Shown here: positions 1-8,413 of the stretch, piece by piece
How positions within the stretch are numbered: the stretch's first letter is position 1
Layout of the letters: every line of letters begins with the position of its first letter
Notes under the pieces: model-generated
What the model saw: the letters and a program-made list of their open reading frames with translations, nothing else
Told to the model about the DNA's origin: nothing
The model's database searches: none
Made by a program: the position numbers and the translations under genes
Assembly: GCA_947474365.1 (NCBI GenBank)
Contig: CANJIU010000027.1
Span: 1-64,000 of the forward strand
Direction of reading: 5' to 3'
DNA from: Opitutia bacterium
GTDB lineage: Bacteria; Verrucomicrobiota; Verrucomicrobiia; Opitutales; Opitutaceae
Length of the DNA stretch: 64,000 nt

Positions 1-214
1 GAAACATCGGCAGTTGAATTTGCGGCATCCCTCTTCAGTGCCACGTCCGGTCCCGGCCTTCAATCCCGGCCATACCAAACTCACGTTCCGGTCTCTTTTT
101 CGTTCCACTCTCCACCACTCCACTTCACGTGCAGGTCAGGAGGTCTGAGACTGTACAAGCCATCGCCCAATCCCTGTTGTAAGGCCGGATGGGGACGGAC
201 CGGGCGCGGCTCCG
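1..214. other. No gene recognised at left edge
   Basis: This edge stretch contains no open frame that resembles a protein and no convincing hairpin or RNA gene. It lies downstream of the coiled-coil gene that ends at 215 on the minus strand. Confidence 0.5.
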
Positions 215-910
215 TCACTCGTTAAATTCGTCCCGCTGTTTGGCCCTCTCGTCCGCCGCCTTCAGCGCCGCGGCGGCCTGCGGATCGATCGCCGCCTCGC
301 GTTCCCGCACCCGGCGATCACGCGCGCGCAAATCCTCCTCGCGCTGTTCAAGCTCGATTTCCTTCTCCTGCTGGGCCTGCACCTTCTCGAAAAGCTTCGT
401 CTCCGACTCGTCCAGAAACTGCTCGCGCTCACGCAGAGCCTGCTTCGCCTCCCTCACGCTCGCCTCCTGTCGTTCCAATTCCGCGCGGAGTTGATCGAGC
501 GCGATCCTTTCCTCCGGGGACACCACCGTCTGCGGTGGCGCCGGTTTGCGAGAGACGGCCAGCAGTTTTTCCCGCGCCACGATCAGCGCCTCCATCTCGG
601 CCAAATCTCGTTCATGGTCAGCCTGCCGCGCCTCGTTTTCGGAGATCGCCCGCTCTCGCTCAGCCAGGGTGAGTTCGAGTTGCCGCAACGATTTCTCCAA
701 CTCCGCAATTTTGACCGACTCGGCGGCACCGGCGACGGAAAATGGCGCGCGCGTCGCCGAAACGATGGCCTTGATTGACTCCCGCGCGGCGGCCGAGGCC
801 TCGGAAATCTCGAACGGAGATCGTGTGAGCGCGGCGCGCCGGCGCAGCGACAGCGTGGCGGGAGCGCCAGGTCGGGCCACAGGGAACTTGATCGCAACGG
901 GCTCGGGCAT
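215..910 (-). CDS. Coiled-coil protein of unknown function, downstream of ParA
   Basis: A 231-residue protein that I do not recognise. After an N-terminal segment rich in Pro, Ala and Arg (about residues 1-60), nearly all of the rest is Glu/Arg/Gln/Lys-rich heptad sequence with runs such as LEKSLRQLELTLAERE and REREQFLDESETKL, which predicts one long coiled coil. There is no signal peptide or membrane segment, so it is probably cytoplasmic. The ATG at 910 is chosen because it lies 5 bases after the stop of the preceding gene; an in-frame ATG at 934 would overlap that gene by 19 bases. It is the last gene of a ParA-led three-gene unit, so a scaffold or ParA-partner role is an inference only. 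Confidence 0.75.
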   Translation of the reverse strand: MPEPVAIKFPVARPGAPATLSLRRRAALTRSPFEISEASAAARESIKAIVSATRAPFSVAGAAESVKIAELEKSLRQLELTLAERERAISENEARQADHERDLAEMEALIVAREKLLAVSRKPAPPQTVVSPEERIALDQLRAELERQEASVREAKQALREREQFLDESETKLFEKVQAQQEKEIELEQREEDLRARDRRVREREAAIDPQAAAALKAADERAKQRDEFNE

Positions 911-915
911 GCGGA

Positions 916-1839
916 TTACTTTCTCGAGAACCAACCGAAGAGGCCACCCTTCTTCTTTTCACCCGCCGGCGCCGGCTCCTTCTTGGGTACGGCAACTCGC
1001 AGATGAGGCCGCAGCAAATCAGCCGCCTTGCGCTCCAATTCCGAGTTTCCCAGCGAGACGAAGACGCGACTGAGAGAACCACCGGCCACAAGCTCCTTTT
1101 CGAGGGCCGAGAGTTCGTCGCGAAACCAGGTGGTCGCGAACTCCGCGCGCGCGGCACCGTCTGGCAGGCGGGCCGCCTGGGCCAACGATTCGACAAGGTG
1201 CAGCCCCTTGTGCCCACGCCGGAACGGCAGGACTTCCGCCAGCGCCGCTTCATCGACGTGTGAAAGCGCATTGAGCAGTTTCTTAAAATCACCGCCGACA
1301 ATCGTTTTTTGCGACATCTCCTGCGCCCGAATCGCAAATTCACCGAGGGTGATCAACCCCTCTAATTTGCAGAACTCCAGCGTGCCGGCATCGAGGGCGG
1401 TCAACCGGATCGGGAAATTTTCCGCGATCCCGAGCTTCGCCAGATTCTTCAACAGCGGATTGTCTTTTTCCGACGCCGCCTGCGTCTGCTCGACCATGTC
1501 GCCAAACGGGCTGTCGAACGCCAGTGTCTCCTTGAGCAACCCAATCAACTGGTCCACCCGCTCGGGTTTCTGCCCCTTGAGCTGCAGCATCTCGATCACT
1601 TCGTCGAAAGAAAGATCGATGTACTTGGCCGGAGTCTCTTCCTTTCCCTTGATCGGCCACTCGGGCCCGTCAAGATTCTGGGCAAGGCTGTTGAGCGAGG
1701 TATCGACCATGATCGAAGAGGCAAAGGCGCCGCGCACTTCGTCCCAGTCTTTAGCGGTGGATTTCATCAGGGGGAGGATAAATTTGACGGAAGCGCCGCG
1801 CTGCCGCGCCCGCTCCCTTCGGATGCAGGCGGCGACCAC
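916..1839 (-). CDS. Uncharacterised protein with basic amphipathic C-terminal tail, between ParA and coiled-coil genes
   Basis: Up to 307 residues, no family recognised. The middle is helical with alternating hydrophobic positions; the segment TLEFCKLEGLITLGEFA resembles a small helix-turn-helix or SAM-like bundle, but this is weak. The end is distinctive: a Pro/Lys linker followed by KKKGGLFGWFSRK, a cluster of lysines and aromatic residues of the kind that can dock on membrane or acidic partners. The longest frame starts at a GTG (1839) 8 bases after the parA stop; an ATG at 1767 (MKSTAKDW, 283 aa) is the alternative and neither has a clear ribosome binding site. Its position in the ParA unit suggests it may be ParA cargo or a regulator. 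Confidence 0.75.
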   Translation of the reverse strand: MVAACIRRERARQRGASVKFILPLMKSTAKDWDEVRGAFASSIMVDTSLNSLAQNLDGPEWPIKGKEETPAKYIDLSFDEVIEMLQLKGQKPERVDQLIGLLKETLAFDSPFGDMVEQTQAASEKDNPLLKNLAKLGIAENFPIRLTALDAGTLEFCKLEGLITLGEFAIRAQEMSQKTIVGGDFKKLLNALSHVDEAALAEVLPFRRGHKGLHLVESLAQAARLPDGAARAEFATTWFRDELSALEKELVAGGSLSRVFVSLGNSELERKAADLLRPHLRVAVPKKEPAPAGEKKKGGLFGWFSRK

Positions 1840-1847
1840 GCCGCCGT

Positions 1848-2747
1848 TTAGGCGGGCACTTGCTGGATGATTTCTCCGGCGAGTTTGCGGTAGTCGCTGA
1901 TCACGTTATCTCCGGCCGGCCCCGCATCCGTCGCCTCAGCACTCACGAGCGCCACCGGCAAACCAAGCGCCACCGCCCGGCGGACCACCATCGCGTCGCG
2001 AATCTGGGTGTCAAAAATCTTCGCCACCGGCGCCGCCCGTTTTGCCGTTTTGAATTGGTTGAGCCGAAGTTGCATCCGCATCTTGGGGACCTCGATGTCC
2101 ACCCCGCTCTTAATCGAATTGAAGATGATGCCGTGCACCTGCGCCGGGAGTCCCATCGCCGATTTGCGGAAGCTCGCGGACAGCTGGTGGAATTTGTGCA
2201 GCTTCTCCACGAGCAGGGTGAAGCCGATCAGGCTCAGGGCGTCGGGATTGGCGGGCACGTAAATTTCATTCGAGGAAAACACCCCGCATTGGGACGCGCG
2301 CAGAATATTCGGGGGACAATCGAAGAGGATGAAATCGTAATTCGCCTCGACGGCCGCGAGTTGCTCGTAAAACACCAGGTACGGCGGCCGCTTCGGGTCG
2401 CCATTGTACTCATTTTCCAGATCAACCAGATTGAACGTGGTCGGAACCAGGTCGAGGCCGGGCAGCAGCTTCTCGCCCGTTTTTCCCTCAACCACGTCCT
2501 TGATGATCATGTCCTTCACCTGCGCCCGGCCCGGTTCAAAGATCGAAAAGATCGCACCCTCCCCGGTCGCATTGATCTTGTTCCAACGATCGAGCTTCAG
2601 GAGCCAGATGCTGGCATTCGACTGCGTGTCGAAGTCAAACAGCAGGACACGTTTGCCCAGCTTGGCGAGTGCCGCCGCTGTGTTGACGATGAGGGAGGTT
2701 TTTCCGACTCCGCCCTTGTAGTTGATGAAGCTGATTTTTCGCGCCAT
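1848..2747 (-). CDS. parA: ParA/Soj-family ATPase, orphan (no ParB nearby)
   Basis: A 299-residue deviant Walker-A ATPase. KGGVGKT sits at residues 11-17, the FDFDTQSN (A-prime) motif at about 37-44 and the LFDCPPN Walker B motif at 141-147, all diagnostic of the ParA/MinD superfamily. ParA ATPases form ATP-dependent dimers on DNA and position plasmids, chromosomes or protein complexes. No parB or parS-like repeat is visible, and the two following genes are unknown, so this is more likely a cargo-positioning ParA than the chromosomal segregation pair. The start at 2747 (MARKISFINY) is set by the family; the frame remains open for 82 more codons upstream but that extension is not ParA-like. 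Confidence 0.9.
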   Translation of the reverse strand: MARKISFINYKGGVGKTSLIVNTAAALAKLGKRVLLFDFDTQSNASIWLLKLDRWNKINATGEGAIFSIFEPGRAQVKDMIIKDVVEGKTGEKLLPGLDLVPTTFNLVDLENEYNGDPKRPPYLVFYEQLAAVEANYDFILFDCPPNILRASQCGVFSSNEIYVPANPDALSLIGFTLLVEKLHKFHQLSASFRKSAMGLPAQVHGIIFNSIKSGVDIEVPKMRMQLRLNQFKTAKRAAPVAKIFDTQIRDAMVVRRAVALGLPVALVSAEATDAGPAGDNVISDYRKLAGEIIQQVPA

Positions 2748-2855
2748 GCGTGATGCCGTTGACAAGCCGGACAGGTAGCGCGTGAACATGCGCACCTGCC
2801 ATCCGCTGTGCCAGACAAAAACAGGATGGCGTGGATTTACCAATATTTCCCAACT

Positions 2856-3347
2856 GTGAACAAGCCCGCACTCCGAGATGCCATCCTCCAACAACTGCGC
2901 CAGGAGCTGACGCGGCAGGCGACGGCTGCCGAGACGTCCCGCGACGAGGCGATCAGCGAGGAGAGTCGCGCGGAAAACAAGTGGGACACCCACAGTCAGG
3001 AAGCAGCCTACCTGGCAGAGGGTCAGGCCAAGCTCGCCGGCGAAATTGGCACGAGCATCGAGCTTTATGGCACATTACCGCTGCCGGAATTTGGCGCGGA
3101 CGACCCAGTTGCGATTGGCGCCGTGGTGGAGGTCGAGAGCCGCACCGGCGCAAAATCAAACCGCTCCACCTATTTCCTTGGCCCGCGTGCCGGTGGCCTC
3201 GAGATCAGCTTGGCCGGCCGGGACATCTTGGTCCTGACGCCCCAATCCCCCCTCGGCCGACAATTGCTCGGTCGGCGCGTCGGAGACGTCGTGGCGTCAA
3301 CCGGCCGGGGTGCCCCCGTGTCCCATAGAATTGTCGCAATTGAATGA
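2856..3347 (+). CDS. GreA/GreB-like factor (C-terminal FKBP-like domain)
   Basis: About 163 residues. The N-terminal half is a predicted antiparallel coiled coil (from NKPALRDAILQQL) containing ENKWDTHSQEAAYLAEGQ, typical of a small Gre-like family that databases often mislabel as 3-oxoacyl-ACP synthase. The C-terminal half (VAIGAVVEVES, then LVLTPQSPLGRQLLGRRVGD) matches the Gre C-terminal domain that docks in the RNA polymerase secondary channel. The role, transcript cleavage or another secondary-channel function, is inferred from family. The GTG at 2856 is chosen because homology starts there; an ATG at 2826 would add a short unrelated extension. It is divergent from parA and followed by a promoter-like sequence for the next gene. 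Confidence 0.75.
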   Translation: MNKPALRDAILQQLRQELTRQATAAETSRDEAISEESRAENKWDTHSQEAAYLAEGQAKLAGEIGTSIELYGTLPLPEFGADDPVAIGAVVEVESRTGAKSNRSTYFLGPRAGGLEISLAGRDILVLTPQSPLGRQLLGRRVGDVVASTGRGAPVSHRIVAIE

Positions 3348-3449
3348 CGGGGCCGGCTGGCGGCGGCAGCGAACGCTGCAGGAGATTACGTGCTACTGAA
3401 AAAAGGCCGGCAATCCGGAGGATTTTTTCTCAAGTCTCACCACGCGCTT

Positions 3450-3477
3450 TTGACGTGCGGTCGGTTCTCTGCATAAC
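3450..3477 (+). promoter_or_regulatory. Possible sigma70-type promoter before the creatininase-family gene
   Basis: TTGACG at 3450-3455, a 16-base spacer and CATAAC at 3472-3477. The transcription start would fall only a few bases before the ATG at 3489, giving a nearly leaderless mRNA. The -35 element is good and the -10 is imperfect. Confidence 0.35.
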
Positions 3478-3488
3478 CGCACCATCCC

Positions 3489-4247
3489 ATGGAACTCATC
3501 GAACTCCCCTGGCCGGCCGTCGCAGCGCTTTCGAAGGACACCCCCGTCGTTTTCCCCATCGCCGCGCTCGAACAACATGGACACCACCTCCCTCTCTTCA
3601 CCGACAGCCTTCTGCTCGGGGAGGTTCTCCGCCGCGCCAAGGAGCCCCTCGCTTCTCGCGCGCTCTTCGCTCCGCTCACTTGGATCGGAAATTCGGACCA
3701 CCATCTCGATTTCGCAGGCACGCTCTCGGCGCCGCCGCGCACCTATCTGGACCTCCTCAACGGGCTCGCGGAAAACTTCGTACAGCACGGTTTTCGCCGG
3801 CTGGTGTTCGTCAACGGTCATGGCGGCAACGACGTCCCCGGCCGACAGGCGGTGTTTGAACTCCGCCAGCGCCACCGGCACCGCGATGATCTGCTGTTTC
3901 TCTTTGCGACGTACTGGAGCCTCGGAGCCAAGCCGGCGGAATCCGACCCGACCCTGCATCAAAAGACGATGGGGCACGCCTGCGAATGGGAGACGTCGAT
4001 GATGCTCCGGCTCGCCCCGCAGCTGGTGGGCGACCTTCGTGCGACCGCCGCCGTGGATCCGGGCACGCCGTTTACCCCCGCGAACCGCGCGTGGATCACC
4101 CGCGAGCGATCGGAACCGGGCCACATTGGATCGCCGCACCTGGCAAGCGCCGAAAAGGGTGAGCGCCTGTTCAGCGCGTTTTCCGCCGATGTCGTCGCGA
4201 TGCTGGAACGCGTGGTTCGCTGGGACGGCAAGTCTTGGAACGGATAA
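3489..4247 (+). CDS. Creatininase-family metal-dependent amidohydrolase
   Basis: A 252-residue member of the creatininase / mycofactocin MftE-like family. The metal-binding motifs are visible: ALEQHGHHLPLFTDS near residue 27, VNGHGGND near 108 and ACEWETSMM near 162. Members hydrolyse cyclic amides, formamides or small peptides and usually bind two divalent metals; the substrate here cannot be read from sequence. It is cytoplasmic (no signal peptide). It starts the plus-strand group creatininase, MFS transporter, exported protein; the transporter begins 7 bases after the stop, so coupled expression is likely and the substrate is probably imported by that transporter. Confidence 0.85.
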   Translation: MELIELPWPAVAALSKDTPVVFPIAALEQHGHHLPLFTDSLLLGEVLRRAKEPLASRALFAPLTWIGNSDHHLDFAGTLSAPPRTYLDLLNGLAENFVQHGFRRLVFVNGHGGNDVPGRQAVFELRQRHRHRDDLLFLFATYWSLGAKPAESDPTLHQKTMGHACEWETSMMLRLAPQLVGDLRATAAVDPGTPFTPANRAWITRERSEPGHIGSPHLASAEKGERLFSAFSADVVAMLERVVRWDGKSWNG

Positions 4248-4254
4248 GGTCAAC

Positions 4255-5502
4255 GTGACCGCCTCCCCTCCCGGCCAAGGCGCGAGCGATCCCAAGTGGA
4301 AATGGATCGTGTGCGGTCTGCTGCTGCTGGCATCCGCGATCAACTACATGGATCGCCAGACGCTGGCGAACGCCTCCGTGCGAATCAGCCGGGAATTCAG
4401 TTTGACGCAGGCGCAGTACGGAAACGTTGAGGCCGTGTTTGGTTACGCCTTTGCCGCGGGCTCCCTCGTCTTCGGATGGCTGGCGGACCGTCTGGCGCTG
4501 CGGTGGCTTTACGCCGCGGTCCTCGGACTCTGGTCGTTAGCCGGACTCGTGACGGGCTTCGTCAAGACCTACGACGAACTCCTGCTGTGTCGGATGCTGC
4601 TGGGTTTTTTTGAGGCCGGTCATTGGCCCTGCGCCATTCGCACCACCCAGATGTTGCTCAACCCAAGCGAACGCTCGATGGGCAACGGCCTCCTGCAGAG
4701 CGGCGCGTCTCTCGGCGCCGTCATCACTCCTGTCATCATGCAACTGTTGATGACGTCGGATCTCGGCAGCTGGCGGCTGCCCTTCATCGTGGTCGGCGGC
4801 GTGGGGCTGCTCTGGATTCTGCCCTGGGTTCTCCTCCTGAAAGGAAACGATCTCCATCCGGTGGCCTCCGCTTCCTCGGCGCGAATTCCCGGCGCCGGCT
4901 TTGCCAGTGTAATTTTCAGCCGCCGCATGCTGGTGGTGTTCGTCGTCATCGCCTGCATCAACACGACGTGGCAGATCCTTCGCGCGTGGATGCCGAAATT
5001 TCTACAGGAAGGTCGCGGCTATTCGGAGGCCCAAGCCCTCAACTTCAACTCCGTTTGGTTCATCGCGACCGACCTCGGCTGCCTCGCGGCGGGTGCGCTG
5101 GCGGTCTGGCTGGCGCGGCGGCATCTCTCGGTGCACGCGTCCCGTGTGCTGGTGTTCGCCGGTTGTGCCCTGCTCTGTGCCGCCTGCGTGCTCGTGCCGT
5201 GGCTGGGGCGCGGCTGGCTGTTGCTGATGGTGCTGTCGTTCGCCGGTGCCGGTGCACTCGGGGTGTTTCCGCTCTATCACGCCTTCACCCAAGACATCTC
5301 ACCGGATCATCAGGGTAAAATCACCGGCGTAGCAGGAGTCGCCGCCTGGCTCGTGCCGGCGCAGATTCAAAAGCTGTTTGGTCTGTTGGCCGACCGCACC
5401 GGTTCGTTCGATCTTGGCCTGGTGTTGGCAGGCTTTCTTCCCCTGCTCGCCGTCATTCCGCTTTGGTTCTTTTGGGAAAAACCAAAATCACCCCTGCCAT
5501 GA
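4255..5502 (+). CDS. MFS transporter, ExuT/hexuronate-like (ACS family)
   Basis: A 415-residue multi-pass transporter with about 12 predicted membrane helices. The sequence NYMDRQTLANASVRISREF in the first helix and loop, and LVFGWLADR after helix 2, are characteristic of the anion:cation symporter family that includes hexuronate transporter ExuT. The exact substrate is unknown, but a sugar acid or related organic anion is the best inference. The start is taken as GTG 4255, immediately after the creatininase-family stop; the frame continues upstream only as an overlap of that gene. Its stop overlaps the ATG of the next gene as ATGA, indicating translational coupling. Confidence 0.85.
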   Translation: MTASPPGQGASDPKWKWIVCGLLLLASAINYMDRQTLANASVRISREFSLTQAQYGNVEAVFGYAFAAGSLVFGWLADRLALRWLYAAVLGLWSLAGLVTGFVKTYDELLLCRMLLGFFEAGHWPCAIRTTQMLLNPSERSMGNGLLQSGASLGAVITPVIMQLLMTSDLGSWRLPFIVVGGVGLLWILPWVLLLKGNDLHPVASASSARIPGAGFASVIFSRRMLVVFVVIACINTTWQILRAWMPKFLQEGRGYSEAQALNFNSVWFIATDLGCLAAGALAVWLARRHLSVHASRVLVFAGCALLCAACVLVPWLGRGWLLLMVLSFAGAGALGVFPLYHAFTQDISPDHQGKITGVAGVAAWLVPAQIQKLFGLLADRTGSFDLGLVLAGFLPLLAVIPLWFFWEKPKSPLP

Positions 5503-6761
5503 ACTCCCCTCTCACCCGCCGACAATTCCTCGTTTCATCCGCCGCCACTGCCGCGTTCGCCTGGCGGCCGCTGCAAGCCGCGGCGCGCCCGCGCAAGAAG
5601 GTCGCCCTGATCGGCACGATGGTGCGCCCGCTGTCGCATGCCCAGCACTTCCTCGACCGACTCACGCTCGGCTACACGTGGGAGGGCGGCTGGCACAAAC
5701 CAGAGGTGGATCTCGTTTCTCTCTACATCGATCAGTTCCCCGAGGACGACCTCGCCCGCGCCACGGCCAAGCGCCACGGAGTACCGATTTACGGCAGCAT
5801 TGCAGAAGCACTCACCCTCGGCACGTCCAAGCTGGCGGTGGACGGCGTCGTCATAATCGGCGAACACGGAAAATATCCGAAGAACGAACAGGGCCAGACG
5901 CTCTATCCCCGCTATCGCTTCTTCAAGGAAGTGGTCAAGGTCTTCGAGGCGAGCGGCCGGAGCGTACCCGTGTTTAACGACAAACATCTCTCCACCAACT
6001 GGCGTGAATGTGTCGAGATGGTGGAGGACTCGCGGCGCCTGAAGTTTCCGTTCCACGCCGGCTCGTCGCTCCCGGTCACTCGCCGCATGCCCTCGATCGA
6101 GATGCCGCTCGGCACGCCCCTCGCCGAAAGTGTCTGCGTGTGTTACGGCGGGATGGACAGCTACGACTTTCACGGACTGGAAGTCGCGCAATGCATGTCC
6201 GAGCGCCGCCAAGGCGGCGAAGTGGGCATTCAACGCGTGCTCGCGCTGCGCGGCGCGGCGATGTGGGAACACGCGGCCAAGCGCGAGACGACGCAGCGCC
6301 TCCTCGTCGCCGCGCTTGCCCGCAGCCACAATCTTCCGGTCAAGGACGCCTACCTCACCGCCGCCGTCACGTTTGACTGGGCGCGCCAATCGTTTCCCGA
6401 GGCCTGGGCCTACTTCATCGAGCATCGCGACGGCTTTCGCACCACGCTCTTCATGGTTCCCATCCGGGACATGAATTATGCCGGACTGAACAGCACCACC
6501 GGTGCGATCATCTCCTGCCAGATGTACCTGCCGATGCCCGGACACGGCTCAACCACCGCGGATTTTTTCAATCCCCTGGTTCGCCATATAGAACGGATGG
6601 TGATCGAGAATCGCGCTCCCTATCCGATCGAACGGACGCTGCTCACCTCCGGGATGACGATGGCCGGCGTCGAATCGTTCCATCGCGGCCGGGCGATCGA
6701 AACCCCGGAGATGGCCGTACGATATTCGGCCCCCACCGAGTCGTCGTTTTGGCGCGAATGA
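5499..6761 (+). CDS. Tat-exported protein of unknown function
   Basis: About 420 residues. The N-terminus SPLTRRQFLVSSAATAAFAW is a textbook twin-arginine signal followed by a hydrophobic core, so the folded protein is exported. The mature part begins KKVALIGTMVRPLSHAQHF and contains a Rossmann-like alternation in its first half, IGEHGKYPKNE in the middle, and MPSIEMPLGTPLAESVCV later. I have seen similar exported proteins in Planctomycetes and Verrucomicrobia but know no assigned function. The start ATG overlaps the stop of the MFS gene (ATGA), so it belongs with creatininase and transporter genes and may process the same carbohydrate-like substrate; that is inference. Confidence 0.8.
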   Translation: MNSPLTRRQFLVSSAATAAFAWRPLQAAARPRKKVALIGTMVRPLSHAQHFLDRLTLGYTWEGGWHKPEVDLVSLYIDQFPEDDLARATAKRHGVPIYGSIAEALTLGTSKLAVDGVVIIGEHGKYPKNEQGQTLYPRYRFFKEVVKVFEASGRSVPVFNDKHLSTNWRECVEMVEDSRRLKFPFHAGSSLPVTRRMPSIEMPLGTPLAESVCVCYGGMDSYDFHGLEVAQCMSERRQGGEVGIQRVLALRGAAMWEHAAKRETTQRLLVAALARSHNLPVKDAYLTAAVTFDWARQSFPEAWAYFIEHRDGFRTTLFMVPIRDMNYAGLNSTTGAIISCQMYLPMPGHGSTTADFFNPLVRHIERMVIENRAPYPIERTLLTSGMTMAGVESFHRGRAIETPEMAVRYSAPTESSFWRE

Positions 6762-6837
6762 CCGTTGCCATTTTACCGCGGCTCACCGGCTGTGTCTCGA
6801 CTTGCGGTCTCGTCCCTCGCCCGCCCACGATGGCGGG

Positions 6838-7713
6838 ATGAACCCCGCCCTCCTTTCGCGCCGTAAATTTATCACGGCAATTCCTGCTCTTATTACAACC
6901 GCAGCGGTCTGGCGGGGACGTCCGCTGCAGGCCGCCGCCCCCCAGGTTCGTGTCGGCTGCCAGGCGAATGGATTTCCCCTCAAGGCCGGAGAGTTTCCCG
7001 CATTGATCACTGCGTTGCAGAAAATGCACGAACTCGGCTACACCGGCTTCGAGTGCAACATCCGCTTCGTGGAGGGCGAATTTGCCCGCGTGGAGGAGGC
7101 GCGAAAGCGCATTGAGGACACCGGCGTCGCATTCATCGGCAGCCACCTGGGAATGTCGCAGGTCAAACCGGACGTTTTTCCGCGCTGGCTCGAAAAGGTC
7201 GCGGCCCTCGGCGGCAATGCCATCGTAATGAGTGGAAACGGGCTCGCGGCCAACGGTATCTTCCCGCGTGGGGCCGCGCTGAAAAAAGCCGAGGAACTGG
7301 ACGCGCTTGGCCGGCAGTGTCGGCAGGCCGGATTGCGACTCTCCTATCACAACCACAATCCCGAGTTCGCCAATCACAATGCCGAGATCGAAGCCTTGGC
7401 CGAGGCGACTGACGCCAAGGCGGTGGATTTCCTGATGGATGCCGGCCACGCGCGCCTCGGCGGCGGCGATCCGGCCGCGTTCATGCGCAAATTCTCGGGC
7501 CGCATCCTCGGCTGTCATCTCAAGACCTATCAGGGCCCCATGCAGGTGCCGCTCGGCCAAGGGGATTGGGAGTTCGACGATCTGGCTGCCGCAATCAAGA
7601 GCACGCGATGGGGCGGTTGGTTGATAACCGAGGAAGGGGGCGGTCCCAAGCCGGGCAACACCGCCGCCCTCGCTCCCGACCGCGCCTATATCAGGAAAGT
7701 GTTCGGCGTTTAG
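6838..7713 (+). CDS. Tat-exported sugar phosphate isomerase/epimerase-like TIM barrel
   Basis: A 291-residue xylose-isomerase-like TIM-barrel protein. The N-terminus LLSRRKFITAIPALITTAA is a twin-arginine signal. The barrel shows FECNIRF, SYHNHNPEF, MDAGHARLGG, HLKTYQG and ITEEGGGP, the metal-binding strand ends of the AP-endonuclease-2/sugar isomerase family. Such exported members are typical of Planctomycetes and Verrucomicrobia and are thought to act on sugars outside the cytoplasm. The ATG at 6838 is chosen because it sits directly before the Tat motif; an upstream in-frame ATG at 6802 would add 12 residues. Its end overlaps by 4 bases the end of the converging exonuclease gene. Confidence 0.85.
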   Translation: MNPALLSRRKFITAIPALITTAAVWRGRPLQAAAPQVRVGCQANGFPLKAGEFPALITALQKMHELGYTGFECNIRFVEGEFARVEEARKRIEDTGVAFIGSHLGMSQVKPDVFPRWLEKVAALGGNAIVMSGNGLAANGIFPRGAALKKAEELDALGRQCRQAGLRLSYHNHNPEFANHNAEIEALAEATDAKAVDFLMDAGHARLGGGDPAAFMRKFSGRILGCHLKTYQGPMQVPLGQGDWEFDDLAAAIKSTRWGGWLITEEGGGPKPGNTAALAPDRAYIRKVFGV

Positions 7714-8297
7714 ATCCGTTGGGGCAGCATTGTCTGCGTTCGCGGAATGCCGCTGCATGCCGCATCGAGGTCAAGTTTCCGCCACATCAGCTCCACCGCC
7801 TGCGCCAGTCGTGAAACATCGCCGCGGGCATCGTGCCGGCGACCGTCGAGCGGGTTCACCCCCAAACGGAAAAGTACGGCATCCAGACCATGCCCCGTCC
7901 CGCGCGCAGTCCCAAAGAGCCGCTTCGAAAAATGGATCGAGTCAATCAAAGGAACCGGCCGCATGTTCAGTCGTTGCCGGGCGCACGCCTCCCACAAAAA
8001 CTTCGCGTCGAATCGGTGTCCGTTGTGCGCAATCAGCACCGCATCGCCCACAAAATCCGAAAAACTTGCCAGCGCCTCGCCAATCGACGGCGCCTTCGCG
8101 ACGTCCCCGTTGGAAATGCCGGTCAGGCCCGTGATGAACGACGGGATCGCAACGTCCGGCCGGACGAACGTCGCGAAGTGTTCCCCGGTCCCCGCCCCTC
8201 CACTCTGAAGGCGCGTTCCCGCAATCTGGATAATCTCATTAAAACGCGGCGAGAGTCCGGTCGTCTCAAGATCGAACACAACATAGTCGCAACTCAT
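7710..8297 (-). CDS. DEDDh-type 3'-5' exonuclease (DnaQ/PolC epsilon-like)
   Basis: A 195-residue exonuclease. The catalytic acids are all visible: VFDLETTGL at residues 7-15 (Asp and Glu), AHNGHRFDAKFL in the middle (third Asp) and RHDARGDVSRL near residue 154 (His and fourth Asp). This is the full DEDDh set. The protein is stand-alone, without polymerase or helicase domain, so it could proofread or trim 3' ends in DNA or RNA; its partner cannot be told from context. It converges with the sugar isomerase-like gene and overlaps its end. Confidence 0.9.
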   Translation of the reverse strand: MSCDYVVFDLETTGLSPRFNEIIQIAGTRLQSGGAGTGEHFATFVRPDVAIPSFITGLTGISNGDVAKAPSIGEALASFSDFVGDAVLIAHNGHRFDAKFLWEACARQRLNMRPVPLIDSIHFSKRLFGTARGTGHGLDAVLFRLGVNPLDGRRHDARGDVSRLAQAVELMWRKLDLDAACSGIPRTQTMLPQRI

Positions 8298-8413
8298 GAA
8301 ATTCGCAGTGACGCAGGCATCGGAACGCCCGCGAGTCTGGATCGTGAAATGTCAATGTCACGACTACGTTCTCGCCCTGAAATCCCCGGTCAAAACCCGA
8401 TTCGAATCGAATC

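Noticed and set aside
3407-3440. Poly-A, GGCCGG...CCGG, poly-T pattern after the Gre-like gene
   Set aside because: The stem is only four certain base pairs and does not extend symmetrically, so I did not call a terminator.
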